Source: an uncultured Clostridia bacterium
GTDB taxonomy: Bacteria; Bacillota; Clostridia; Oscillospirales; Ruminococcaceae
NCBI GenBank assembly: GCA_947625735.1
Contig: CANQPL010000020.1
Location: forward strand, 1-46,101
Reading direction: 5' to 3'
DNA length: 46,101 nucleotides
Of this stretch, positions 23,698 to 32,178 are shown piece by piece. Position 1 is the first letter of the stretch; each line of letters opens with the position of its first letter. A model generated the notes under the pieces. The model ran no database searches. It had not been told where the DNA came from and saw only the letters and a program-made list of their open reading frames with translations. A program made the position numbers and the translations under genes.

Positions 23698-26559
23698 TTA
23701 ACCGTAATACTCATTTATAATGTCCTCAAAATGAACCCCTCTGCTTGCCTTGAAAAGCACGCTGTCACCCTCGTGAAGCTGTTCACGCAGAAGAGATACG
23801 ATATTTTCCTTGTCAGCACAGACAGCAAATGCTCCTGAGCCTGCACTCAGCGCACCTTTTACGGTATTCTCACCGAATTTTCCGCAGGAGATGATCATAT
23901 CCGCCCCGTTCAGAGCCGCATATCTGCCTATTTCCTCGTGAAGTTCGGGAGAACGGCTGCCAAGCTCCAGCATATCGCCCAGCACCGCACATCTTCTCCC
24001 CTCGCAGGGAGTATCACGGAGAACGTCCAGCGCCGCCCTTACCGAATCGGGAGCGGCATTATAGCAGTCAACTATCACCTGCTGACCTTTTTTATGCTCG
24101 ATATGCTGCCGCAGTCCCTCCGCTTCAAAACAGGAAAGAGCCTCAGCCGCCTTATCCGCCTCACAGCCTGCCGTGACCGCCGCAGCAAAGGCAAGAAGTG
24201 CGTCCTTTACGTGATGAGTGCCGATACAGGGGAGTGTTACAGGTGTTGTAATGCCGTCATGAATTATATCAAAGGAAACTTTTCCGCTGTTTTCATCGGT
24301 AACTATGTTTTCTGCGGTAATATCGCAGTCCTTGTTCACAACGCCGCAGGTTATGACCCGTCTGCCCGTAAGAGTATTTTTAAGCGGGAGGAGAAGATCA
24401 TCATCGCCGTTTACGATAAGAGGAGCGTCAGGCTCTGAACCCCGCAGGATCTCCAGCTTTGCTTTTAAGATATTTTCCCGTGAGCCGAGATTTTCCGCAT
24501 GGGACCAGCCTATATTGGTTATCACCGCAATGGTGGGACGGCATACTCCCGAAAGTCTTTCTATCTCCCCAAAATGAGACATTCCCATTTCAATGACTGC
24601 CGCTTCATGGTCGGGAGTGAGCCGCAGCAGAGTTGTGGGCATACCTATCTCGTTGTTGAGATTACCCTTTGTTTTCAGTGTTTCAAAGCATGATGAAAGG
24701 GCAAGAGCTGTCATTTCCTTAGTGGTGGTCTTCCCTACGCTGCCCGTTATTCCCACGAGCTTCAAGGCAAATTTTCTCCTGTAATGAGCGGCTATGCTCA
24801 TAAGAGCCTTGCCTGTATCAGCAGTTACTATGGAGGGGACTCCCTCGATGCGCCTGTCTGTAACAGCCGCCGCCGCTCCCTTTTCTATTGCATCAGCAGC
24901 AAAATCATTGCCGTCAAAGCGTTCGCCCTTTAAAGCAATGAAAAGGCTGTCCTTTCCGATAGTTCTTGTGTCGCTGCTGATATTTCCTGCTAAAATAAGC
25001 CTGTCGGGATCGGAAATATTGCACATTTCCCCCTCTGCCGCACGGGATATCTCCGACAGGGACATTTTTGTGGCAAGCTCTCTGTTGTCAAGTGCCGCCA
25101 GTGCCGCAGCGCATATTTCCCTCTCGTCAAAGTGTATATGAACGTTATTTTTAAGTATCTGATAATCCTCGTGACCCTTGCCCGCAAGCACGATAACATC
25201 GCCCTTTTTTGCGATCCGCACCGCATGGAATACAGCGCCCTGCCTGTCGGTAACTCTGTCGCATGGGATACGCCCTGTAAGCCCCGTTACGATCTCGTCA
25301 ATAATTGCATCGGGATCTTCACTGCGGGGATTATCCGAGGTAACTATAAGATAGTCCGAATATTTTTCTGCCGCCATTGCCATCAGCGGACGTTTTTTCC
25401 TGTCCCTGTCGCCGCCGCAGCCGAAAAGACAGATAAGTCTGCCCTCTGTGTTTTCCTTGATCGCAGGCAGCATATTTTCCAGAGCATCAGGGGAATGTGC
25501 ATAGTCGCAGACAATGTAAAAATCCCTTCCCGTGGGTATGATCTCACATCTGCCCCTTACGCCGCCGAAGCTGTTCATGGACTGCGCCGCTTTTTCAAGA
25601 GGGATACCTAAGGATACGCATATTGCCAGCGCTTCGCAGGCATTGTCGATATTGTAGCTGCCCATCATTTTAAGGGCTACTCTTTCCCGTCTGACATTTC
25701 CGTTCCCTTCCTTTACGCAGACCGTAAATTCCGAGCCGCCGCCGGAGCGTTTTATATTTTCGGGGTATACATCTCCGCCCTCCCCGCAGGATATCCTGTT
25801 CACAGAATCTCCCAGCTCTTCATAAAGACGTCTGCCGTAGCTGTCGCCAATATTTATGATCGCATTTTCACAGTGATCTGTAAAAAGCAGCTTTTTAGCC
25901 TGATAATAGTTTTCCATAGTCTGATGATAGTCAAGGTGATCCTGTGTCAGGTTGGTAAATGCCGCCGCCTTATACACCGCAGGACCTATCCTGTTCTGAT
26001 GAGTGGCAAAGGAGGATACCTCCATTACGCAGTATTTGCAGCCCTCGTCAGCCATGCGCCTGAAAATTGCGTAAAGCTCCGATACCTTTGGAGTTGTGGG
26101 GGTTGACTCGTCCCTGTCAACAGGCGTATCTCCTATAAAAGTACCCGCCGTGCCGATAAGTCCTGTCCTGCCGCCCGTCTCTCCCAGTATATGGTGGAGC
26201 ATTGCCGTCATTGTGGTCTTGCCGTTAGTACCCGTTACTCCCACAAGGGTCATCTCACGCTCAGGGTGACCGTACCACTCAGCAACAAGTCTGCCGTAAA
26301 AGGAACGGACATCGTTTACGATTATCTGCCTGTCTCCTAATCCCATGTCATGGTCGCAGATAACAGCCGCCGCTCCCTTTCCGATCATCTCCTTTGCCGC
26401 AGAGTGACCGTCAAAGCTGCCGCCCTTTACACAGGCAAATATATTTCCTGCCCTTACATCTCTTGTATCATCCGTAACGCCCGTTACAGTCTGATCCTCT
26501 CCGTCATATTCATATCCCGCACCTCTGAGCAGTGCGGCAAGGGACATCGTTTTTTCCAT
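23698..26559 (-). CDS. Fused MurE-MurF ligase
   Basis: A single 953-aa reading frame encodes two Mur ligases in pathway order. Residues 1 to about 490 are MurE: GVTGTNGKTTMTAML is the ATP loop, STPTTP follows, and DNPR at 409-412 is the motif typical of the meso-diaminopimelate-adding type. From M499 (MSLSEISRAAEG) to the end is a complete MurF of 455 residues, with GITGSVGKTTTKEM and EMGMSHFGEI. The frame is continuous with no stop or shift at the junction. The protein would add residue 3 and then D-Ala-D-Ala to the stem peptide. A weak GAGAG precedes M499, so separate MurF translation is possible. It starts behind GGAGGG. Confidence 0.95.
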   Translation of the reverse strand: MEKTMSLAALLRGAGYEYDGEDQTVTGVTDDTRDVRAGNIFACVKGGSFDGHSAAKEMIGKGAAAVICDHDMGLGDRQIIVNDVRSFYGRLVAEWYGHPEREMTLVGVTGTNGKTTMTAMLHHILGETGGRTGLIGTAGTFIGDTPVDRDESTPTTPKVSELYAIFRRMADEGCKYCVMEVSSFATHQNRIGPAVYKAAAFTNLTQDHLDYHQTMENYYQAKKLLFTDHCENAIINIGDSYGRRLYEELGDSVNRISCGEGGDVYPENIKRSGGGSEFTVCVKEGNGNVRRERVALKMMGSYNIDNACEALAICVSLGIPLEKAAQSMNSFGGVRGRCEIIPTGRDFYIVCDYAHSPDALENMLPAIKENTEGRLICLFGCGGDRDRKKRPLMAMAAEKYSDYLIVTSDNPRSEDPDAIIDEIVTGLTGRIPCDRVTDRQGAVFHAVRIAKKGDVIVLAGKGHEDYQILKNNVHIHFDEREICAAALAALDNRELATKMSLSEISRAAEGEMCNISDPDRLILAGNISSDTRTIGKDSLFIALKGERFDGNDFAADAIEKGAAAAVTDRRIEGVPSIVTADTGKALMSIAAHYRRKFALKLVGITGSVGKTTTKEMTALALSSCFETLKTKGNLNNEIGMPTTLLRLTPDHEAAVIEMGMSHFGEIERLSGVCRPTIAVITNIGWSHAENLGSRENILKAKLEILRGSEPDAPLIVNGDDDLLLPLKNTLTGRRVITCGVVNKDCDITAENIVTDENSGKVSFDIIHDGITTPVTLPCIGTHHVKDALLAFAAAVTAGCEADKAAEALSCFEAEGLRQHIEHKKGQQVIVDCYNAAPDSVRAALDVLRDTPCEGRRCAVLGDMLELGSRSPELHEEIGRYAALNGADMIISCGKFGENTVKGALSAGSGAFAVCADKENIVSLLREQLHEGDSVLFKASRGVHFEDIINEYYG

Positions 26560-26580
26560 AGTATACCCTCCGTGCGCGGC

Positions 26581-28914
26581 TTAACCCTCGCTTCGTGTAA
26601 TAAATGTGACCTCAACTATAGTACCTGCGGGAACGATCTCGCCGGGTTCTCTGCTTTGCGTATAAGCCACCGCTCCTGCGTGTTCTGTTGCACCGTCGCC
26701 CGCTTTAAAATTAAGTCCCGCCGTGGAAAGCAGATAATTTACGTCATTCGGAGCATATCCCAGCACATTGGGGACTTCCGTCATCTGCTCCTCGTAGTTT
26801 TCCTCTGTATAAAGCACTACCCGTCCGCCTCTTGGGATAGATGATGTGCTTGAGGGTACCTGCTTGATTACCGTTTCTCCGTCGCCCACAATACGTGCTT
26901 CAAGCTCCAGATCGGTAAGAGTAGCCTCTGCCGCCTCAACCGTCTGATCCTCCAGATTGGGGACATTTATATCCAGTGCCGCAAGCTCTGAATCGGTGTA
27001 TTCGGGGTAATATCCCAGATAGGGCAGAGCCTCCTTGAATACTGCTGATACCACAGGGGCAGCCACCATGCTGCCGTAATAGACGTGATTGCCGTTCTGA
27101 TCCCTTGCCATAGGCTCGTCTACCATTACAAGCATAAGAAGCTCGGGATCGTTTGCAGGAGCAAATCCCACATATGAGGAGGTATAATAATAGTCTACGC
27201 CCTCTTTGCGGTTTTTCGCCAGTTTTTCGGCAGTACCCGATTTGCCGCCTATCCTGTAGCCCTTGATATAGGCGTTTGAGCCGCCGTTATTGTTTACAAC
27301 GCTTTCAAGCACCTGTCTCATCTGAGCGGAGGTCTCCTCGCTTATGACCTGTCTGCGGACCGTTCTTTCCTTAGTTTTGATGATATTTCCGTTTGTATCC
27401 ACGATCTTGCTCACCACATAGGGCTCGAGAAGATATCCGCCGTTGATAACTGCGGCATAGGCTGTTATCATCTGCATTGGGGTGATACTGTTTGCCTGTC
27501 CGAAGGAGCTTGACGCAAGGTCGACAATGCTCATATCCTCGCTTACAAGGGTAACGCTGTCTGTTTCGCCCGGAAGATCAATCCCCGTTTTCTCCTGAAA
27601 GCCGTATGCCTTGTAGTATCTTGCAAAGTTCTCTATACCAAGCCTTTGTCCTACCTGAATAAATGCGGGGTTGCAGGAATTTGTCATAGCCGTGGTAAAG
27701 TCCTGCGTTCCGTGAGAGCCTCTTGTCCAGCAGTGGATATCACGGTCAGCCACACGAATTGAGCCGTTGCAGGTGAATGTGGAGTTAAGGCTTATTGCTT
27801 TTTCCTCCAGAGCGGCAGAACCTGTTATAACCTTGAATACAGAGCCCGGCTCATAAAGCTCGGTTATTGCCTTGTTTTTCCATTGAAGCTCCCTCAGCTC
27901 AGCATATTTCTGATCGTAATCCTCTTGTGTATACTTAGTGCCGTCCTCTTTTTCAACTCCGTCAGCGATAAACTCCTCTATCTGTTCAAGAGTACGCTGA
28001 TCGGCTGCGGAATAGATGCTGTTTCTGTCGTTAAGATCAAAGCCCGGGGAGGACGCCATAGCAAGCACAGCTCCCGTTTTTGCATTCATTATTATACCGC
28101 AGACACGGTTATTCACCGCGTTCTGCTCCACACAGTTCATAAGCTCTCTTTCAAGCCAGCCCTGAAGAGTGGAGTCAAGAGTAAGGTACAGGGAGTTGCC
28201 GTCCTTTGCGGCATAGATCTTGTCATTTTTATAGGGCATTTCATTTCCTATGCCGTCCTTTGCGGAGATGATCTTGCCGTCCACTCCCGCAAGATAGTCG
28301 TTATAATAGGCTTCCACGCCGTAGATACCGTCTCCGTCATAGTTTGTAAAGCCTATAACAGCCGCCGCCATGTCCCCCTGCGGGTAATAGCGCTTTGTAT
28401 CCTCCTCGCTGTCGATAAGGTTGGATCTGAGCTCCTCCTTCTCAGCACGGGTAAGGATAGCGGTCAGCACGGGCTTTTCCACCTTTGCTGCCACCTTTGC
28501 ATACTGCTTTGTGCGGGCATTTTCGGCGTTGAATATATCCATGATATCCGAATATTCGGCATCTGTTTCCTCACTTATTATAGTAGCGCACGCCTTCGCC
28601 TGACGCTCCTTTTCCTCTGCGGACATATCCTTTTCTTCAAGTCCCATTATAGCCGCAGGACAGATAATAATATTGTAAACAGTAGCCGACTGTGCAAGAA
28701 TGTTTCCGTTTGTATCGAAAATACTTCCCCTTGCCGCCCTGACAGTGGTGCTGCCGAACTGACTGTCATTTGCCTTTGCGGTATATTTGTCGTGTTCTGT
28801 TACCGAGATCCTGTAAAGTGAGGCGACAAGAACAGCAGATACGGCAAGTACGATCAGAAACACCGCAGTATCTAACCGTCTTTTCATTTGTCTGGTGGGT
28901 CTGTATGTCAGCAT
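26581..28914 (-). CDS. Class B penicillin-binding protein (FtsI/SpoVD-type) with PASTA domains
   Basis: This is a D,D-transpeptidase that cross-links peptidoglycan, probably with FtsW at the septum. The 777-aa protein has an N-terminal membrane anchor (about residues 15-35), a PBP dimerisation domain containing RAARGSIFDTNGNILAQ, and the transpeptidase with S358-x-x-K361 (EPGSVFK), S-C-N (TNSCNPAF) and K558-S-G-T. Two PASTA repeats end the protein (NVPNLEDQTVEAAEATL and VPNVLGYAPNDVNYLLS), which is the SpoVD/PBP2B-type arrangement. Only one such gene is present where Bacillus has two (pbpB and spoVD). The start has GGAGAGGAT just upstream. Confidence 0.95.
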   Translation of the reverse strand: MLTYRPTRQMKRRLDTAVFLIVLAVSAVLVASLYRISVTEHDKYTAKANDSQFGSTTVRAARGSIFDTNGNILAQSATVYNIIICPAAIMGLEEKDMSAEEKERQAKACATIISEETDAEYSDIMDIFNAENARTKQYAKVAAKVEKPVLTAILTRAEKEELRSNLIDSEEDTKRYYPQGDMAAAVIGFTNYDGDGIYGVEAYYNDYLAGVDGKIISAKDGIGNEMPYKNDKIYAAKDGNSLYLTLDSTLQGWLERELMNCVEQNAVNNRVCGIIMNAKTGAVLAMASSPGFDLNDRNSIYSAADQRTLEQIEEFIADGVEKEDGTKYTQEDYDQKYAELRELQWKNKAITELYEPGSVFKVITGSAALEEKAISLNSTFTCNGSIRVADRDIHCWTRGSHGTQDFTTAMTNSCNPAFIQVGQRLGIENFARYYKAYGFQEKTGIDLPGETDSVTLVSEDMSIVDLASSSFGQANSITPMQMITAYAAVINGGYLLEPYVVSKIVDTNGNIIKTKERTVRRQVISEETSAQMRQVLESVVNNNGGSNAYIKGYRIGGKSGTAEKLAKNRKEGVDYYYTSSYVGFAPANDPELLMLVMVDEPMARDQNGNHVYYGSMVAAPVVSAVFKEALPYLGYYPEYTDSELAALDINVPNLEDQTVEAAEATLTDLELEARIVGDGETVIKQVPSSTSSIPRGGRVVLYTEENYEEQMTEVPNVLGYAPNDVNYLLSTAGLNFKAGDGATEHAGAVAYTQSREPGEIVPAGTIVEVTFITRSEG

Positions 28915-28959
28915 TTTATCCTCTCCTCTGCTTTTTTGCCGATCATTTTTAAGTGCAAC

Positions 28960-28994
28960 AACGCATGAGCCGTACCGGACATCATGCGTTTTTT
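28960..28994 (+). terminator. Terminator-like hairpin facing against the dcw cluster
   Basis: AACGCATGA (28960-28968) and TCATGCGTT (28982-28990) form a 9-bp stem followed on the plus strand by TTTTTT (28989-28994). In this orientation it would stop antisense transcription; on the minus strand the following sequence (GTTGTTGC) is a poor T-run. It lies in the 100-bp gap between ftsL and the PBP gene. Confidence 0.5.
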
Positions 28995-29014
28995 ACTGTT
29001 ATAATATTATTTTG

Positions 29015-29497
29015 TCAGCCTCTCAGGTATTCCAGAAATTTATCAAAAGCGTTCTTCAGCCTTGTAAAAATATTTCCGTCCTTTTCTGATATTTCAACCA
29101 TATTGCCGCTGGTAAGGCTTATATACTCTATCTGCGACTTATCCAGCTTCTGCATACCAAGAATATTTTCCGCATATTCCTCCACTGTTTTCTGTGAGCT
29201 TTTCTGTTCAAGCTCCAGCTTCATTCTTGTATTTTCGTTTATAAGAGCGTCCACGTCCTGCTCTGCCTCCACTATTTCGGCGTGCATTGCGGCTATATCC
29301 GCCTTTGAGCTTATGCACATTGCAATGAGCGCTCCTGCTGCCGCTATGAGTACTACCAGCATGATCGCTGCAGGTGTCTGCGATGCTTTAGCGGCTCTTT
29401 TCGGCTTGATATTTGAGGCTGCCCTCATCTGCGCCCTTTCGCTGCGGGCTTCGTAACGTCTCAGGTCAACGGCAAGATTTGTATTTCTGTCAGCCAT
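29015..29497 (-). CDS. ftsL: FtsL-like septum protein
   Basis: This is a small bitopic divisome protein by position and layout rather than by strong motifs. The 160-aa product has a basic cytoplasmic N-terminus, one membrane segment (about residues 43-63, AAIMLVVLIAAAGALIAMCI) and a following coiled-coil-like helix rich in Ala/Glu/Met/Leu (about 68-115), ending in YAENILGMQKLDKSQIEY, a typical FtsL/DivIC pattern. I chose ATG 29497 because GGAAGG lies at good distance; an in-frame GTG at 29506 would abut the binding site. FtsL and DivIC are hard to separate on sequence; location between rsmH and the PBP favours FtsL. Confidence 0.8.
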   Translation of the reverse strand: MADRNTNLAVDLRRYEARSERAQMRAASNIKPKRAAKASQTPAAIMLVVLIAAAGALIAMCISSKADIAAMHAEIVEAEQDVDALINENTRMKLELEQKSSQKTVEEYAENILGMQKLDKSQIEYISLTSGNMVEISEKDGNIFTRLKNAFDKFLEYLRG

Positions 29498-29556
29498 TAA
29501 AACCACCTTCCTTTCGCAAAAGAGAAAATCTTCTCATTTCACGTATCTTTTGTTCC

Positions 29557-30477
29557 TTAAATTTTTTCTATTATCCTGAGCTTTGCGCTTCTGCTTCGCA
29601 GATTGCGTTCAAGCTCATCTGTATCTGCTTCTATGGGCTTTCTGTTTACAAGCGCCCCTCTCGGAGTATTTCCGCATATGCACACGGGAAAATCGGGAGG
29701 ACAGGTGCAGCCCTTGCAGTATCCTGCGAACCTCTGCTTTACCATTCTGTCCTCTAAGGAGTGAAAGGTGATAACGCAGAGCCGCCCTCCTGCCCCAAGA
29801 AGCTCAAAAGCCTTGTCAAGGGCATCTGACAGATGTTCAAGCTCCCTGTTTACAGCGATCCTTATCGCCTGAAAGCTCTTTTTGCAGGGATTTTTTTCCC
29901 GTCTGAACTTTGCGGGGATACCCGCCTTTACTGCCTCTGACAGCTCAGAGGTAGTCTGTATGGGGGAAACTGCCCTTCTTTTCACGATCTCCTCCGCTAT
30001 GCGGAATGCGAATTTTTCCTCGCCGTACTCGTAAAGTATACGGGCAAGCTCCTCCTTTGAAAGACTGTTCACAAGCTCTGCGGCTGTGACGCCCTCCTTT
30101 GACATTCTCATGTCAAGAGGAGCATCAGAATGATAGGAAAAACCTCTTTCGGGAGTGTCAAGCTGATAGGAGGATACCCCAAGGTCAAGGAGAATGCCGT
30201 TTACTTCATGTATTCCCATATCTGCGGCAATAGTATCCATCTCGTCATAATTGCCCCTTACCACCCTTGCAGGCAGCCCCGAAAGCCTTTCTGAGGCAGT
30301 CTTTACCGCATCAGGGTCACGGTCAATGCCGATAAGCAGACCTGTGTCAAGCCTTTTTGCTATTTCAAGGGAATGTCCCGCTCCTCCGCAGGTGCCGTCT
30401 ATATAAATGCCGTCGGGCTTTATGTCAAGTCCCTCGATGCACTCATTGAGCAGCACGGGGATATGTGAAAATTCCAT
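29557..30477 (-). CDS. rsmH: 16S rRNA (cytosine1402-N4)-methyltransferase
   Basis: RsmH (MraW) methylates N4 of C1402 in 16S rRNA using S-adenosylmethionine. The 306-aa protein begins HIPVLLNECIEGL, has the SAM-binding GIYIDGTCGGAGHS near residue 25, LLDLGVSSYQLD near 97, ERGFSYHSDAPLDMRM near 110 and the C-terminal VITFHSLEDRMVK near 235. Four cysteines near the end (CKGCTCPPDFPVCICG) are the usual zinc-like cluster. It lies second in the dcw cluster after mraZ. Confidence 0.97.
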   Translation of the reverse strand: MEFSHIPVLLNECIEGLDIKPDGIYIDGTCGGAGHSLEIAKRLDTGLLIGIDRDPDAVKTASERLSGLPARVVRGNYDEMDTIAADMGIHEVNGILLDLGVSSYQLDTPERGFSYHSDAPLDMRMSKEGVTAAELVNSLSKEELARILYEYGEEKFAFRIAEEIVKRRAVSPIQTTSELSEAVKAGIPAKFRREKNPCKKSFQAIRIAVNRELEHLSDALDKAFELLGAGGRLCVITFHSLEDRMVKQRFAGYCKGCTCPPDFPVCICGNTPRGALVNRKPIEADTDELERNLRSRSAKLRIIEKI

Positions 30478-30529
30478 AAAACTTCACCCGATCATCGGAA
30501 TTTGGTATGAACTGTTTTGTATGATGCTT

Positions 30530-30967
30530 TTAAAAAGCCAGCGCATCAAGAGCGGCGGAAAGCTCCTCATCGGAGAATCTGGCATTGTTCGCCTCATAGC
30601 GGGCGGAATCCCATATCTCGGCACGATTCAGATTTCCTATAATGGTGACATCATGGCTGAGACCTGCATGGTCTCTCAGATTCTGGGGGATAAGCACACG
30701 TCCCTGCTTATCTGCTTCGGGAATGACCGCATTTGCCGCATACTTTCTTATAGCCTGCTTTGCAAGTGCGCCCGAGAGAGTGCGCAGCTGTTCGGTGAAT
30801 TTATCCCACTCCTCAGCGGAGTATACATAAAGGCAGCCCTCAAGACCGATAGTGATAACAAAGCCTGTACCCAACTGCTCACGGAACTTTGTGGGAAGCG
30901 CCATTCTGCCCTTGGCGTCCATTGTATGGTTGTAGGTACCCATGAGCGGCGCGTTCAATGTTATCAT
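30530..30967 (-). CDS. mraZ: Transcriptional regulator MraZ
   Basis: MraZ is an AbrB-like double SpoVT domain protein that forms ring oligomers and represses its own dcw operon. The 145-aa product has both half-repeats, MGTYNHTMDAKGRMALPTKF near residue 9 and AVIPEADKQGRVLIPQNLRD near 85. The ATG at 30967 follows AAAGGAAAGGA closely; a TTG at 30958 or the ATG of MGTYNH are other possible starts. It has its own promoter and candidate operator boxes upstream, consistent with autoregulation. Confidence 0.95.
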   Translation of the reverse strand: MITLNAPLMGTYNHTMDAKGRMALPTKFREQLGTGFVITIGLEGCLYVYSAEEWDKFTEQLRTLSGALAKQAIRKYAANAVIPEADKQGRVLIPQNLRDHAGLSHDVTIIGNLNRAEIWDSARYEANNARFSDEELSAALDALAF

Positions 30968-31002
30968 TCCTTTCCTTTAAGAATATGCCTTTTCAACATC
31001 AC

Positions 31003-31021
31003 TTTCAACAGCCTGTTGAAA
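31003..31021. repeat. Inverted repeat in the mraZ leader
   Basis: TTTCAACAG and CTGTTGAAA flank a single C. It lies between the candidate MraZ boxes and the mraZ start and could be a dimeric operator or a small leader hairpin. Confidence 0.5.
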
Positions 31022-31023
31022 AA

Positions 31024-31043
31024 TCCCCACTTTTCACCACAAA
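31024..31043 (-). promoter_or_regulatory. Candidate MraZ operator boxes
   Basis: The minus strand reads TGGTG-AAAAG-TGGGG within two adjoining decamers, with a further TGGGG at 31060-31056. MraZ is known to bind direct TGGGN repeats spaced by 5 nt downstream of the mraZ promoter. The boxes lie between the -10 and the gene, a position suited to repression. Assignment is inferred. Confidence 0.55.
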
Positions 31044-31071
31044 GTGGAGTCTGTTCCCCACCTGTAATATA

Positions 31072-31100
31072 ATTATACACTATGTGTAACCAAATTGCAA
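31072..31100 (-). promoter_or_regulatory. Promoter of mraZ and the dcw cluster
   Basis: Minus strand TTGCAA (31100-31095), 17-base spacer, TATAAT (31077-31072). The mRNA start should be near 31065. The rest of the 519-bp gap up to 31486 is AT-rich with no gene I can support, apart from a second TGGGG-AAAAG-GGGGG box on the plus strand (31252-31266) and the promoter at 31380. Confidence 0.72.
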
Positions 31101-31379
31101 CCTTTTAAGCAAAAAGAAAAATGAAATTTATAAAGAATTTTTACCCTGTTTTTTAAGCATTTTGACCAAAAAGAGATGTCTTAATGTATAAAACGCCCAA
31201 ATTTTGCAGTCCGTATAATATATCCGAAAGGTTTTCACATAATATGCACGGTGGGGAAAAGGGGGGAATTTTTTTAACCCTCCTGTAATCAATGTTACCG
31301 TATTTTAACCGATTGTAACCAAAAACCATTTTGTAAAAAAAACAATGAGATTTTTTAATAAAATCATGCATATTATCTA

Positions 31380-31408
31380 TTGAAAAATTAATTATCATTT
31401 GCTATAAT
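31380..31408 (+). promoter_or_regulatory. Promoter of the HD-domain gene
   Basis: TTGAAA (31380-31385), 17-base spacer, TATAAT (31403-31408). It points away from the mraZ promoter. Confidence 0.75.
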
Positions 31409-31486
31409 AAGTTTGATTTGATAACAATGTGCTTACCCTATACAATTAATATAGTAAAAAAATAAAAAAAAGAAAGAGGTAGACTG

Positions 31487-32029
31487 ATGTTAAAAGCAAT
31501 TGGTTCGGATATTGATCTTTCAATACATTCCGATGAGTGCGGTTATTATGAGCTTGTTTCCGATCTTCTCGACAGTGACGTGGTTCTGCAGATGAAGCAG
31601 TATATGCATCACGGTCACACTACTTGTTTCCAGCACTGCCTGAATGTTTCCTACTATAATTATCTGCTTTGCAGAAAATTTCATCTTGACGAAAAAGCGG
31701 GAGCAAGGGCGGGGCTTCTTCACGATCTTTTCCTCTACGACTGGCACGACTATGTGAGAGAGCCGGGGCAGAGAATGCACGGCTGGACCCATGCGGGTAC
31801 TGCCCTTAAAAATGTGAGGAAATATTTTGAGATAACCCCTGTTGAGGCGGATATCATCGAAAAGCATATGTTCCCCATGAATATTGCACTCCCCAAATAT
31901 AAAGAAACAGTGGTTATAATTCTTGTGGATAAGGTATGCGGCACGGCAGAGGTTCTCCAGCACTGGGGATATCTTATGAAGCTTGCAGCCTCCTACCCCT
32001 ACCGCATGATAAGGGATCACAAGAGCTGA
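31487..32029 (+). CDS. HD-domain phosphohydrolase, small
   Basis: The 180-aa product is a single HD domain of the metal-dependent phosphohydrolase superfamily. The metal-ligand pattern is readable as H50 (FQHCLNV), H79-D80 (GLLHDLFLYD), H102 (GWTHAG) and H127 (IEKHMFP), with no second domain and no membrane segment. Proteins of this group in Firmicutes are annotated simply as HD-superfamily hydrolases; the substrate is unknown. It has its own promoter and a strong terminator, so it appears monocistronic. AAAGAGG lies about 8 nt before the ATG. Confidence 0.88.
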   Translation: MLKAIGSDIDLSIHSDECGYYELVSDLLDSDVVLQMKQYMHHGHTTCFQHCLNVSYYNYLLCRKFHLDEKAGARAGLLHDLFLYDWHDYVREPGQRMHGWTHAGTALKNVRKYFEITPVEADIIEKHMFPMNIALPKYKETVVIILVDKVCGTAEVLQHWGYLMKLAASYPYRMIRDHKS

Positions 32030-32042
32030 ACAGAATTACGAG

Positions 32043-32073
32043 CAGGACCCTTTTTGGGTCCTGTATTTTTTTT
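32043..32073 (+). terminator. Intrinsic terminator of the HD-domain gene
   Basis: CAGGACCC (32043-32050) and GGGTCCTG (32056-32063) form a perfect 8-bp stem with a TTTTT loop, then TATTTTTTTT. Confidence 0.92.
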
Positions 32074-32178
32074 GTAACATTTTGTCGGATAAGGGCATAT
32101 TGTAGGTATGGGATTATCCCCGATAGGCTTTCTTCAAAGTGCTTATCGTAATATTCTCTGACGGAAGGAAGTATACCC

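Noticed and set aside
27883-28821. 312-codon plus-strand frame opposite the PBP gene
   Set aside because: Shadow of the PBP coding sequence; composition and lack of motifs give no support.
31153-31398. 81-codon minus-strand frame in the mraZ upstream gap
   Set aside because: AT-rich, overlaps the divergent promoter, with no ribosome binding site or family feature.
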